DNA of 64,000 nucleotides from Amblyornis subalaris (taxonomy: Eukaryota > Chordata > Aves > Passeriformes > Ptilonorhynchidae): NCBI GenBank assembly GCA_018881555.1, contig JACAXG010000205.1:372001-436000 (forward strand). Reading direction: 5' to 3'. The position numbers and the translations under genes are program-made. This document shows, piece after piece, positions 22,951-34,512 of this stretch (position 1 is its first letter; each line of letters starts with the position of its first letter). The notes beneath the pieces were generated by a model. The model ran no database searches, was not told the DNA's origin, and saw only the letters and a program-made list of their open reading frames with translations.

Positions 22951-24788
22951 GCATCCTCTGTAACCTCTGTAGGTACATCAAAGCCAGGGCAGCTATACAC
23001 AGTGACTGGACACTGAAAAAAGTGTCTCTCTGCTGTCCATCCCCCTCAATGGAAACAGCACGATGCTACAGAAGCTGCAGCATCTTTCCTTGCAGGAGTC
23101 ACAGGGATCACTACAGCCTGATAGCCTCTTTTGATGCCNTGAATGTTTTGGAAGAAAACAGACAGAAAACAGTAGAGAGGATTTGAGCAGACAAAAGTGT
23201 CTCTGCCAGCTAGTTGATGCTGGGATAAAAAGACATCAGAGTTTCAAGCAAGTATTAAATACTGTTCTAGAAGGTTTTGGAATATACAAATGGGTGAGGC
23301 AAGGTCAAAANGGTTTAAATTTCCGGAAAATTTCTTTTTACTTCAGGCAAGAGTAGAAAGCAGTGTTAGAGACAGGGTAAGCAAAAGGAATAACCTGCAG
23401 AATGAGGAATAAAACAAAGGAAAAAGAGGTGCTTTTCGCAAGGGTAGTGACACAGCATAATTGTAATATGTGCACAACAGAGCCTGGGCAAAGNCTGGGA
23501 GAAGACACCTTGAAAGTCTCCACGGCAGGAGTCACGGACTTCAGCAAAAGTGACTATGTTTTTTTTTGGTGGGGGCATGAGAGGGGAATTTATTTTCCTG
23601 GGGGTGAACNCAATGATAACTCCATAAACTTCCCAGTAAACAGATCCCCAGGATAGTCTTGTCAGCAAGTACCAGGAGGCCTATGACTGCTTTTCCCAGT
23701 TAGTGAGAGCATGGTGGCATTGCTTTTGAGGGTTTGTGCATGCTTCTCCTAACAGGAGCAGGGTGCTGAGGGCAGATTTGGCAGTTCTGGGCAGGGGTGC
23801 AAAGAGAGCACAAGCACCAGAGGATGAAGGTTTCATGGCTGGTTATTTCTGTGTGCTGCCTGCATGTGGCTAGGGTGATGACGATGCCAGGAAAGGACCT
23901 AAAAGGTGCCCCTGTGGTCCCACTTTTGCCCCAAATGAGGGCTCCCAGGTGCTGCAGTGTCAGAGAAAGCCCTGCCTGGCCTTTGGACACCTTCATCTAG
24001 AGCACAACACCTGACAAGCAAAGTTTCAACCCATGAACTGTCTGTTAAGCAAAGTTTTAGGATCCCATACCTTGGCCATTTTAGTGGCCAAGTCTGACAG
24101 CCTTCATAATAGCTCCAATTTCATTATACAATCTGCAGGTGACAATTTTCAGAAGCTTTGGGAGGAAACTTAGCTGAGTGTGCATTATTTATTAAAGTGA
24201 GTGTTTGGAAAGTCTCTGCATAAGTCTGATTTCCTCCATGTACAAGAAAAGCTGAAGATTGATCATGGTGAAAATAATGTTGCACTAACAACAGCACTCG
24301 GACCTTCTGCAAAACCAAACCTGCAGTATGGATGTGCTGTGCATTGGCCTGGTTGCAAGGTATTTTCTGCCTTCCCACTACCAGGAGGAAGGGAAGCATT
24401 CAACTAGCGACCTCTTGGTGTCCCTGTGAGCATTGCTAATAGGTAATACCAGAACTATTAGTTTTGAAAGCTTCAGTTCATTCTCCTGCAGAGCTTATGA
24501 CGTGAGTAAAGCCAGAAAGACAAAACGCCTCATCGGGAGAGCACAGCAAAGACTGCAGGCAGCAGAGGCAGGGTGCAAATGGACCTCGACAGGGGATTAT
24601 GTTGTCATTCCTCAGAAACGATAAACCAGTCATACTCTCTCTCCTGACAGGAGGTGGCACACTGGGTAAGATGGATATACATGCTTTTAAACTCTTTTTC
24701 CCTCCCTCCTGTTGTTATTATTCATTTCCTCTGCTAAGTTAGAAATAATTACTTCAGACATACCATTGGTCATTTTATGACTGGCTTA

Positions 24789-24808
24789 TAAAAGAAAGAA
24801 AGAAAGAC
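24789..24808. repeat. Microsatellite (AAAG)n
   Basis: About 20 bp of AAAG units within the w13/w14 intron, just upstream of nothing recognisable. Confidence 0.8.
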
Positions 24809-25016
24809 AAGCTCTGAATGGGGGCTGGTAGGTGCCTATGACAAATACAGGTAAGGCAACAACCAGCATTTTCAATAGAAAATTAAGAAAGAAGGACAGA
24901 AACCAATAGCAAAGAAAAATGCCATCATGGAGAAGCACAAATGCCCAAGCAGTCAGCAGTACTCTAAAGAAGTCAAACTTATGCTACTACAAATGTTCAT
25001 CTAGTTTACACCTTAC

Positions 25017-25091
25017 CCATTGCAGACATCATTCCCAATTGTAGCGTAGATAACTATGGCTGGATTGTCCAACAGCTGGTTTCTGGCCAAG
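25017..25091 (-). CDS. AOAH: AOAH exon w13: oxyanion-hole block (GDSL block III)
   Basis: Encodes residues 275-298 with split codons at both ends: LARNQLLDNPAIVIYATIGN then DVCN (human LSRNKVLDYPAIVIYAMIGNDVCS). GND at 293-295 is block III of the SGNH fold; its Asn is expected to help form the oxyanion hole. The acceptor is AGCTTTTAG and the donor GG|GTAAGG. Confidence 0.97.
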
Positions 25092-26121
25092 CTAAAAGAT
25101 AAACATGGAGCTATATTATCGGGGAAATACACTCTCAGTGCCTGAATCACACACCATGCTTGTGTGACATCACATTAGGAAGTATCCTGGTTGGATACAG
25201 CCAATGCCCAGATGACGACACTCCTATGCTTCGAAGAGGTGGTTTCTTTTGTTGGGTGATTGGGTCTTTTTCACTATAGTTTCATATTTTAGTAAAGTGT
25301 CTTAAATAAAGTTTTTTTCACTTCTCCCTTTTGCTGTTCATGGGATTGTCTTTTTCATTGTTTTTCCTGCTGCCTTTCTATTTTCTTTGTGTTATTCAGA
25401 AGCCAAATCAAATAGTTTCACTTTGGGGCAAAGACATGAATCAAGATGGGAATTTTTTAATCAGAGATGGGAGAGGAAGACTATGTTTGGCTAACAACAA
25501 TAATTCTATCTGTAGAATTGAATTCAAGATCAAATCAGGATGTGGTTTGAAGCTCAGTGCTAGAGGACAAGGATTCATCACTACTTTTTCTGGAGGAGAG
25601 ACAAATAAATCTTTTAGGACATGAACTATATCAGTGTCAAGGAAAGTAAATCAAACCCAGCTGACCCACAACCCACCCAAATTCATCTGAAAAAGAGAGT
25701 TGCTGCCTCTCACTACTCAGTAGCTACTCAGTTATATCCATATAGAAACAATAGTGGACCTGCCCATGTCTATCTACATTGCTACATGCAGTTAAGGGGA
25801 TGCAACCCACAGAATTATGGAAAGGCTTAGTTTCTTCCCTAAAAATCACTGAAAATTCTCCATTGGCTTAACTGAGCCAAGTTCAAGCCCCTGGAGATGG
25901 TGACATCCACACTTAAAACCAGGATTTTTTCTGTTTCTTAATGTTTATACCAGAGAAGAAACAGACAGCACTTCAGAGCACACTGATCAAGAGAAGCTAT
26001 GCTTTTAGAACACTCATGGATAATATATTCCTTACAATGCTTTGCTTGTTTTTTTCAAAGAAATATAACTCCATCAATGCTTCTGTACATCGAGTTAGTA
26101 TTTGAACCCATTAACACTTAC
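25092..26121 (-). other. AOAH: AOAH intron w12/w13 (1.0 kb)
   Basis: GT..AG intron of AT-rich sequence with no recognised feature. Confidence 0.85.
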
Positions 26122-26158
26122 CTTTTTATTAAAGAGAGAAGGTTTCCTGAAGAACCAC
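26122..26158 (-). CDS. AOAH: AOAH exon w12: 37-bp microexon
   Basis: Supplies residues 263-273 with split codons at both ends: GSSGNLLSLIK, aligning with human ASSRNLKKFIE. The acceptor is GTGTGATCAG and the donor AG|GTAAGT. It is needed to connect w11 (phase 1) with w13 (phase 1); skipping would shift the frame because 37 is not a multiple of three. The acceptor polypyrimidine tract is weak, so the exon may depend on enhancers. Confidence 0.87.
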
Positions 26159-29100
26159 CTGATCACACATAGGGGGAACAAGAGAAACAGTACAACATTG
26201 TTATAGTGACAAAAAAACCCCTGAAGTGCAAAGCCAAACTTCATTGCATCTTTCCAAGAATGTAGAAGCATTAAAAGTGAAAATGGAGCAACAAGTCATA
26301 TCTGTAAGCTTTTTGAGTGCTAGCATTAAGAAGTAAAGCTTTATCCAGGTTTCCGCTGCCCCTTACCTGAGTCCCACACTTCAGACTGTACAAAATCAAA
26401 TACTTTTAAGTGCTGGGTTGTATGGATCTGGCTTTAATCGAGATCTGGCAGCTTCTTCCCATCTGTTGAACATAGTAGTCTCCTGTAAACCAGCCAACCT
26501 GACTTGTCAACAGTCGATCTACTTTTAACTTTCCCTATAAATTGCAAAGGGAACTGTTCTCACTCTTCTGAGAGAGTGTCTCACAGCTATACCACATTGG
26601 GACTGGTTCAGGTCCTAAACATAGGCTCCAAGTGCCATTTTTGACATCCCAGAGTATCCAAGACACCTGCAGCAGGGCTGGCAGATACATCACAAGATGC
26701 GTGAGAGATTGTGCACTTCTGGAGAGGCAGCTGGAGGTAGGAAAGATACCATAAAGCACCTTAAATAGCTGTAGACACCAATATTTGGGTTCCTGCATTG
26801 CTCTCCTCACAAGTGTCAGACTTAGAAAAAGTAGCATTATGCCAGCTGTACTCCTCCCACAAAACTCTGCATTTCAATGGCGATTCACCCAAAGGGTTGG
26901 ATGCAAATCTTTCCTCCTTGAGGAAAGGAGCTGGCTACACCTAAACANCTGTGAGCATCTGTAATATTTCATTTATGTTTTGAATGAGAAAAGCATTCCC
27001 ATTTAGTAAANCTTTTACGCATTAAAGTTATTAGCAGGTCTTTAAAGGCTGTGCATANACACCCCAACCATCCCCAGCACACAAATCAAACTCCATCACC
27101 TGCAGTACAAGAGGGATAGCAAACAAGGAGCCAAAAAAGACTATGCTTTGTTCAAGATGAGACTTGGGCTGTGATTGCAAGCAGCTCATCTCACAGCAAC
27201 GTACAGAAACATAAACTTCAGAGAAGCACATCCTGTGGGTAGTACTTGCTCTTATTTTGCAGTATTTTCACTCTCTCCTCTTTTTTTTGCTCCTTCTCAT
27301 CTTGTATTATACTCNCTCTATTCTCAGCTCTACTCTTCTCTGGTCTCTCTCTTCTTCATTGTGCTTCTGAAGCTTGCTTTGAGGAGTAAATCCTGTCCTT
27401 CCTGCAGCTCTTGGGGGGAAACTTGTGGACAGAACATCATTAAATCCCTGCTGGATTGGTATGGGGGAAAGATCTAAGAGATAAACTCCTAAGGTAGCAA
27501 TAATACACTTTGCATTTTAATAGGGATGCCTTTGTTATTATCACTTGCAGTGATGCCAACTGCATGTATCAAGGAATCCTTTATGTTTTAAATAATCCAG
27601 TTCTCCCAAGCTAAAAATGAATGTATCTATCTGCTGCTTCTCTCCTGGGGATTGCTGATCCATTCAAAAATCCAGCCCTTCTATTGAGAAGCTCTTTTCA
27701 GCAGGATAAGAGCTCCACAAAAACCTTAGAAAATATGGCTTGGAACATAACTAACAACAGTTTGTTTTTTTCTGTTTAATAGCCCTTCTTTCAGATAGAG
27801 CTGAACACCCTCTGTTAAAGCCATTGTATCACATGGCTCCCNGGACTGCAGCTGCAGTTCCAGCATAAATAAACTAGTGGGACCTCTAGAAATTAAAATG
27901 TATTTACAAAAAAAGCAGTAAGCTGTTCTTGGGTATATATTACCTCCACAAGCATAGGTAGTTATAAGCAGCTCTATGGAAAGCATTAGCACAGTTACAA
28001 ATCAAAACATCAAGAAAATGAAGGGTTTTTTTAGAAAACAGGTTTCATGGGTAAATTGAGTCTTCAAGGAAGCTTTTGTGATACAGGATGCAATTTGTGA
28101 TGAAAACATTAAAGAGAGAAAAAGAGATGAGGCAAAACTGTTACCCTTACACTGTTGAATATCCTGAAAGNTATCCCTGGATCTCTTCTGCCTCCCTCTC
28201 TGTTGCTTTCCAAACATTTCAGGCCAGTGGGGTTTTTTAGTTTTGGTTGAGAAATCAAGGTTGGGTTTGCTTCCAGTTGCAAGCAACCTCGAATTTCATA
28301 AACTTTGGAATATTTTAGCAACTGATTTCACTGTCAGGTTGCTTCTATCAAAAAAAAGGGATCTTCAACAAGTGCTAGAGAGCATTTAGAAGAACTTTCT
28401 AACTCCACACCTGAGCATTCATGTCCAGTCCTCACACCTGGAGATCCCACTGACCCAGCCAAAACCCAGAAATGGCACATGGCTTACAAACCTGTGTGAA
28501 GCTGCTGGAGGGAAACACACCAAAACCACACTGGAAATCATGAACCAATAAAAATTATCTGCAGAAAACTGTTCATCAAACCACTTGGATGGAAAGCATT
28601 GATTATGACTGTGAGGTGCTTGTTGTGCAACCACATGCTGAAAGGGGTAACAGTGGAATAGAACAGATTTGTTACGAATTATTAACTTATATTTCATATA
28701 CCAAGCATTTTGTGGGGTGCCTGGTGAGCAAAACTGGTCACCCAAAACAAATCTCAGCAATTCTGATGTGAATATACATATNGGCCATGGGTAACATACA
28801 CAGAGAGCTGAGGGGCACTCTCCCTGTTACTGGCTGAACATCCTGCTCCACAGCCAGATGCAGAGGAGGGAAGAGTCCACCATCTCCAGAGGATAATGGG
28901 ATTTCTTAAGAAAGGGAAGGCAGAAATCCTGCTAGCATGGAGACTTCTCCAGGGTGAAGATGCATGTCCTGATAAAGGCAATGGGGTAATGTCCCTTCAT
29001 GCTGAATTCTGACACGGCACTGCTGCTTTTGTAGGGGGGCTGGACAGGANCATTGCTCTTGGTCACTGGCTTGGCTTGCCATCCCTGGGCTCCAGCTCTT

Positions 29101-30055
29101 GGCTGCACATCTCCCCCACCAGATCAGCATCTGCTTCCCCACCAGACTCATCCTCTCATTGCACACATGTGGGGCTGTGAAGCGTCATTTTCAGAGGAAG
29201 GTTTAGCTGTCCCAGGTGGGGCTAGGTCAGGCTGGTGGCCAGCTGTTCCCTTTATTGAAACTGAGAGTGGATATTTGAATCCTCCCATTCGGGGAGCCCA
29301 TTACACCAAATGAGGCAATAAAAATGAACCTTTACAATGTAGTATCAGTGTGACGATTTAGAGAAGACACTGAGGGAAGATAGCCTGAGATTTTTCTCTC
29401 ACTTGTAATTTTTCCCTCTTTAAAATACCTTCTTAATTTTCTTCAGAGGCTTTTGCCCTGACACAGGCCGACCTCTTTTTATATCCTGCAGGTGTTTGTA
29501 GTGTAAGTGGAAAGGAGATACGTGGAGAGAAAAAGGAATGATGCACATAGTGAGAGATTATAAAAAAATCTATGAGAGCACATTGGGAAGAGGAAGTGAA
29601 AGAAGTACCACCTCCATCAATGTAAAGAGAACAGAACAAAGTAAGCAGGATATCAGGAACTGAGATGAACTGGATATAAATGAGAAGAACCAGTGACACC
29701 TCACAATCTATGACCATCTAGTTTGGCTCCTTTTTTTATTCTCTTTCACCAGAAAGCACACCTGGGGGACTGCAATGATGGGAGCCACCAACTCTAGTGA
29801 CCTGTGACTTACAGGCAAGCAAGTCAGAAGCACCTGCCTGATGACACCAAACATGCTGTAAAGCACTTTCACAGAACATTCAAAGCCTCAAGAGCACCAC
29901 NTGTACCACAGGAAGGAGGAAGGCACAGGAGAGGCATCGCCAGTGGCACTGGTGCTGGCACCAGAAGGCAATTTTTAATGTGAAAATGCCCACTTGAGTC
30001 TGGAAGTGATCACTGCATGATGCTAACTGTCTGTGCAACCTCTTCTGCCCTGTAA

Positions 30056-30392
30056 GATCANAGAATCACAGAATTGTTAGGGTTGGAAGGGACCTCTGGA
30101 GATCATCTTGTCCAACCCCCCTGCCAAGTCAGGGACACCCGGAGCAGGTAACACAGGAACACATCCAGGTGGGTTTGGAATGTCTCCAGACAGGGAGACT
30201 CCACAATCTCCCTGGGCAGCCTGTTCAGTGCTCTGCCACCCTCAATGTAATGACGTTCTTCCTCATGTTGAGGTGAAACTTCTTGAATTTTAGTTTATGG
30301 CCATTACTCCTTGTCCTGTCACTGGGTACCACTGGAAAGAGTCTGGCACCATCCTCTTGTCACCTGCCTTTGAGATATTTGTATGTATCTGT
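30056..30392 (-). mobile_element. CR1 LINE, 3'-end fragment
   Basis: Plus-strand sequence reads AGAATCACAGAATTGTTAGG then GTTGGAAGGGACCTCTGGAG and ATCATCTTGTCCAACCCCCC, the reverse complement of the CR1 3' terminus. It continues through CTCCCTGGGCAGCCTGTTC and CCTTGTCCTGTCACTGGGTA, the standard CR1 3' ORF/UTR segment. The element is 5'-truncated and about 340 bp long. It is better preserved than the fragment near 31500. Confidence 0.95.
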
Positions 30393-31429
30393 TTGTTGAA
30401 GGTGGAGGGCTTGGGCAGATTCTTTCTGATTCTAAATTTTCCAGGAAATTTCAAACATTTAAAAAGTTTCTAAGTAGCTCTAAGGATAGCAGTGCTTCTC
30501 ACTTGTAGCCAACGTGAATCATCTGTTGGAAAGGAAGAGCATCCCATATAGCCAAATTATCTACCCAAGGAAAACAAATTTTCCCAAGCTGCTGCAGCCA
30601 GTTTTCTGAAGCATGAAAATTAATTAAATACAATAGAAACAAAAAGGGATAATCACAGCATAATCAAGTGTCTTTTAAACCTGCTGTTGGGGACATCAAC
30701 TAATCCAAGACACAAAAGCTAACATCACAAACCTCAATTTCTAAGGAAGACTACTGTCACCCCTTCACACAACCCCTCTGACAACTCAGGGTTTCTTGTT
30801 TACTGTCATTCCTTTGTTTTGAGGATTATTCTAGGTTTTCACTCCTTGATAGCAACATTGTTTTTTAGATTTTCCCTCCAAATAGAGATAGGATTAATGA
30901 AAACTCATGTTCTTGTATCAGAACTGTCCTTCAATTTAAACCATTCTTCCCCTCCGTGGTGTTTATGCCTCAAAGGAATTCAAAATCATAATACCTTTTA
31001 ATATTTGCTTTGCTCAGATGCAAGATGTCTTATCATCTCTTCAGAAGTCTCCATTGCCCTAATGCTCCCCAAAGCCTTTCTCTGTATCCCCATCAAGGTC
31101 AGTCCTCCCTAGCAAAAGGGGACCAGATTCTGAGGTCTTATGAAGACTTGTGTGAGGAAGGACCGTCTCGCTGTCCCTAGAGAAAGTGCCATGCATGATG
31201 CATCTTGCAACTTTCTTGGTGTCTTTCCACTTCTATCCTACACTCCTTTTGGTTTCTTGGAATTTCCCTTTGCACCCCAATGCCTCTGTTTCTCCACCAC
31301 CTCTGGCTGATGGGCCACTATTTTATGGACAAGTCTCATCATTAGTTCCGTCACACGTGTTTTACACAACTGTATTTGCTGCAATCCCTGTCACTGCTGT
31401 TCCCATGCTCATCTAAATTATTCCTGTGT

Positions 31430-31600
31430 AAGGATGTGTCCCACTCCAGGATAGTTAATACTCTGCAATTTTGTATCATTCACAGAAGCCATCAAGTGTG
31501 CACCTTGGTCTCTGCTCTAAGGTCACCACTCCAAATGTTGAGCAGCATTAGCCCCGGGAGAGATGCAGGAGGGACACAGCTTCTCTTTCAAACCCCCTGC
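31430..31600 (-). mobile_element. Highly decayed CR1 reverse-transcriptase fragment
   Basis: Minus-strand translation in patches gives GLMLLNIWSGDLRAETK near 31560-31510 and then, after a frame change, VNDTKLQ near 31470. This resembles the CR1 RT core (VLGPVLFNIFINDLD...FADDTKL). Several substitutions and frame breaks indicate an old copy. Boundaries are rough, and chance similarity is not excluded. Confidence 0.5.
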
Positions 31601-32452
31601 TCTTCCATGCTTACCTGTTTCTCTACCCACCTCTTATTCCTTGTATTAATCTTCCTCTTCTTCACTGCACACTGGGGTACTGTGCAAGACACTTTCCTTG
31701 ATTCTAGATATATCAGGTCTGCTGCATATTTATATATATATGAATGTTTTTTCATAGAAAGATGATGTTGTGCCAGCCCCACAAAATGAATTAACCAAAA
31801 CCTAACAGTGTTAAGTTTTGTCCTGTCTGTGTCCCATCAGTTTTAAGTTTTGTTTGTGTCTTTGATTACTTATTAAAAATCTGTTCTAAGAGCACATTAA
31901 AATACCAGCACCATTGACCGCCCCCATTTTTCAGGAGGATCTCTGCTTGCTGGTGCCCAAAGGATGTCTCAGGATGTCCTGGACACCCTTGCTGTGGGAC
32001 TGACTTGTGCCCACTCTGCCAGCTGGTATGGCAGCCCAGTGAGTCCTCTGTGCTACTGTGGGGTACTCCAACATTCTCTGCAGGGGTACAGAGCAGGGGT
32101 TGCAAACCAGCAGGAACTGTGCCACAGCCCTTTTATCTCTGTCACTACTAGTGACATCCCTCTAAATCTCCCCTTTTGGCCATGGNCGAAAAAAACTCCA
32201 TAGAGTTACAGTGGAGTACAGTGATTTTAATCCAGTGGAAATTCTTAGCATGTGGCTCTGAGCCAGAAGAAAAGGTGCTGAGTTAAATAAGTGCTGTTCT
32301 CTACTTTTCCATAAGAAATACATGCAACTGGGAATGGGTTTCTCTTTGTTTCTGAAATGATGTTCATTAATGCAGCATCAATTATCAGCATAAGTAATGT
32401 TAAAAAAAATAATTAAAAAAATAATTTTAAAAAAGTGAAAAAATTAACATAC

Positions 32453-32535
32453 CATTTTGGGAAATGTTCTGCAAGTCTCTGTGATTACAGCGATTTCTCT
32501 TGCGTAAACGTAGATACAGAGAGTCTGTCCAACCT
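32453..32535 (-). CDS. AOAH: AOAH exon w11: lipase domain
   Basis: Completes G234 and encodes residues 235-261 plus one base: GWTDSLYLRLRKRNRCNHRD then LQNISQN (human GIKEKSIYLRLWKRNHCNHRDYQNISRNG). The YLRL.KRN.CNHRD block is diagnostic. N257-I-S is a conserved sequon. The acceptor has AG AG in tandem (TTTCAGAGG); only the first AG keeps the frame with w10. The donor is AATG|GTATGT. Confidence 0.97.
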
Positions 32536-34420
32536 CTGAAATAGATTGAGAAAATGCAAACTGCTAAACTCATATGATAATAATGAGAATACAGCCGATA
32601 TTAAAAATTAAGTATGTTCTTGTCTCTGAAAAACCCAGTAGCCCAGTTATGTATATGCTTTTATTTCACCATCCCTCTTTTTTGTGGTCATAAATCTTTT
32701 GAATCTTGAACAGGGTGGCCTAAAATAAAGCCAAGATATCTTCTCAGAAACTATAAATTGATAGAGTTTCTTTGACATTGTTCCATCCAGGAACAATGCT
32801 TTTATCCTGGTTTTTCAGATAAGGTCTTTAAAAACCTTTTTGTTATACATCATTTATCAAAACAATCCTGCTGGTTGTTCACAAATTGACTTTTCAATTG
32901 GTTGTTATGGAACAGTAAGTAAAAGAGAAGAAACATTGGCAGGGCAATCATTTCCCACCGCCATAAATCTTGGACAGATTAATCTGAAAACAGGTTATGC
33001 TTGACTGTTATTAGTTCTCTCCTTTATTTTGCACTGCTGAGAAAAATGAAAAAGCAAATGAAAAGGATACCAGCCCAAAGGCTGATGAGAAGACCAAGCT
33101 CCCAGCCATGAGTACATAATCATTTCTATCCAGGCTGCAGTTGTTTGTTTCTTTCTTCCAGGCACGTAAGAGATTAAAAACTGAACACTGAACCAAGGCT
33201 TATCACTGACAACTTCAGGGGCAGTTCTGAGCTCTGATCACTTGTGAACTTCAGATTCTTTGGAGCCCAGACAAATACTATGTACTGAGTGGCTGGGCNT
33301 TGCAATAGATTTTTAAAGGTCAGTTTTGCTATGACTCTGATAAAGAAGGCTGTATAGATCTTCCCTGTTGGCTTGTCAAGAAGTTAACTGCCTTAAAGCA
33401 GGCACTGTGTGAATGTAGCTGAGGCTGGGAGCCTGGAATTTGCACAGGGAGAAAAAAGGAAGCAACAAGTGCAAGTGTATGGTGCAACAGATATTTTTCC
33501 TGGAAAAGAATATATTCTGCCAACTTTTTAATTCTGGTGGTAGAGAGTCTCTTCAGGCTTGAACTCATGCTTGGTTTGGCATTCAGCTGTACTCCTGACC
33601 TATCTTAGACATACAAAACAAAAATTATCTGAAACTCTGGTCAGACCAGGCACCATTGATGATTGTATCCTACAGTTCTGGCAGGATTCAAAGGCCTCTT
33701 ACTGCTGGCCAGACAGATATTAATAAAATGATGGGGTTTTTTAATTTCACAGTTAGAACTTCAGGCATTTCAAGGTGTTTTTTGTTTGGACTTTATTTTC
33801 CTTCCCTTCTGGCAGAGACTTCTTTTTTTTCCATCTATCCGTTCATCCTTCCCCATCCACATGAGCCAAACTAACACAGCAAATTAGGTCACAGACTCTT
33901 TCAAATTCTCCTTTTGCTATTTCCCTCTAAATGTGCTAAAAAAAATAAAGGTGGGGGAGAGGGAGAAAAAAGATTTCCCCCAAAAAGGGAACACCATGAA
34001 ATAACCATGGGGTTACCATTCATTTCACTGTTTCAGCAGCAAAAAAAAAACATGAGGAAGAGAGAAAGATTAAAAAAAAATAAGGGAAATGCTGATTTTT
34101 GTTAGTTTCAGCTATGCTCCCCTTTCCCCTTCCCCAGAATTTTGTAAAAAATGAGTTTATTTTTTATTTCTTTGGGGTTTTTCTCCTTCTAAATTACAAT
34201 TGAACCAGTTCTAAAACCTACCCTGCATTTCAGGNTGACTTAAAATATTTTTTAAAACCCCTAGATCCAGTGTTGATCTTGATTTCAGAAAGAGCAGAAG
34301 CAGAGCTGAATAGTATTTTTCTCTTTCCTTTCAAGCAATGTTTTGTGTTTTTTTTTTCTTGCTGTGCTTTGAGAGACCTGGAGACTTGCTATGACTTGGC
34401 CACCCTGTCTGTTGGCTTAC
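32536..34420 (-). other. AOAH: AOAH intron w10/w11 (1.9 kb)
   Basis: GT..AG intron, AT-rich with A- and T-rich tracts around 33940-34160; no exon, RNA gene or mobile element recognised. Confidence 0.85.
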
Positions 34421-34512
34421 CCGATGGTGGAATTCAGAAATCCAGTGATCTCTGAGAACTGGGGCCAGTCAAGCTCGTCGCTGAAAGCCATTGGCAGATT
34501 AGCAAATGATTT
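34421..34512 (-). CDS. AOAH: AOAH exon w10: lipase domain
   Basis: Encodes residues 204-233 and two bases of G234: KSFANLPMAFSDELDWPQFS then EITGFLNSTI (human ...FINLPTALTNELDWPQLSGATGFLDSTVG). NELDWPQ/DELDWPQ is a hallmark of AOAH. N230-S-T is a sequon. The acceptor is CTCTCTTTCAG and the donor GG|GTAAGC. Confidence 0.97.

Larger units (their letters stand above)
18840..25016 (-). other. AOAH: AOAH intron w13/w14 (6.2 kb)
   Basis: Contains the solo LTR (19092-19659), a 29-bp tandem duplication near 22892-22950, an 8-bp-arm inverted repeat at 21157-21178 and an AAAG run at 24789-24808. No further exon is recognised; long open frames such as 22323-22886 on the plus strand have no family resemblance. 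Confidence 0.85.
26159..32452 (-). other. AOAH: AOAH intron w11/w12 (6.3 kb)
   Basis: Contains a CR1 tail fragment (30056-30392) and a more decayed CR1 reverse-transcriptase fragment (about 31430-31600), both sense on the minus strand. No exon recognised. Confidence 0.85.
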
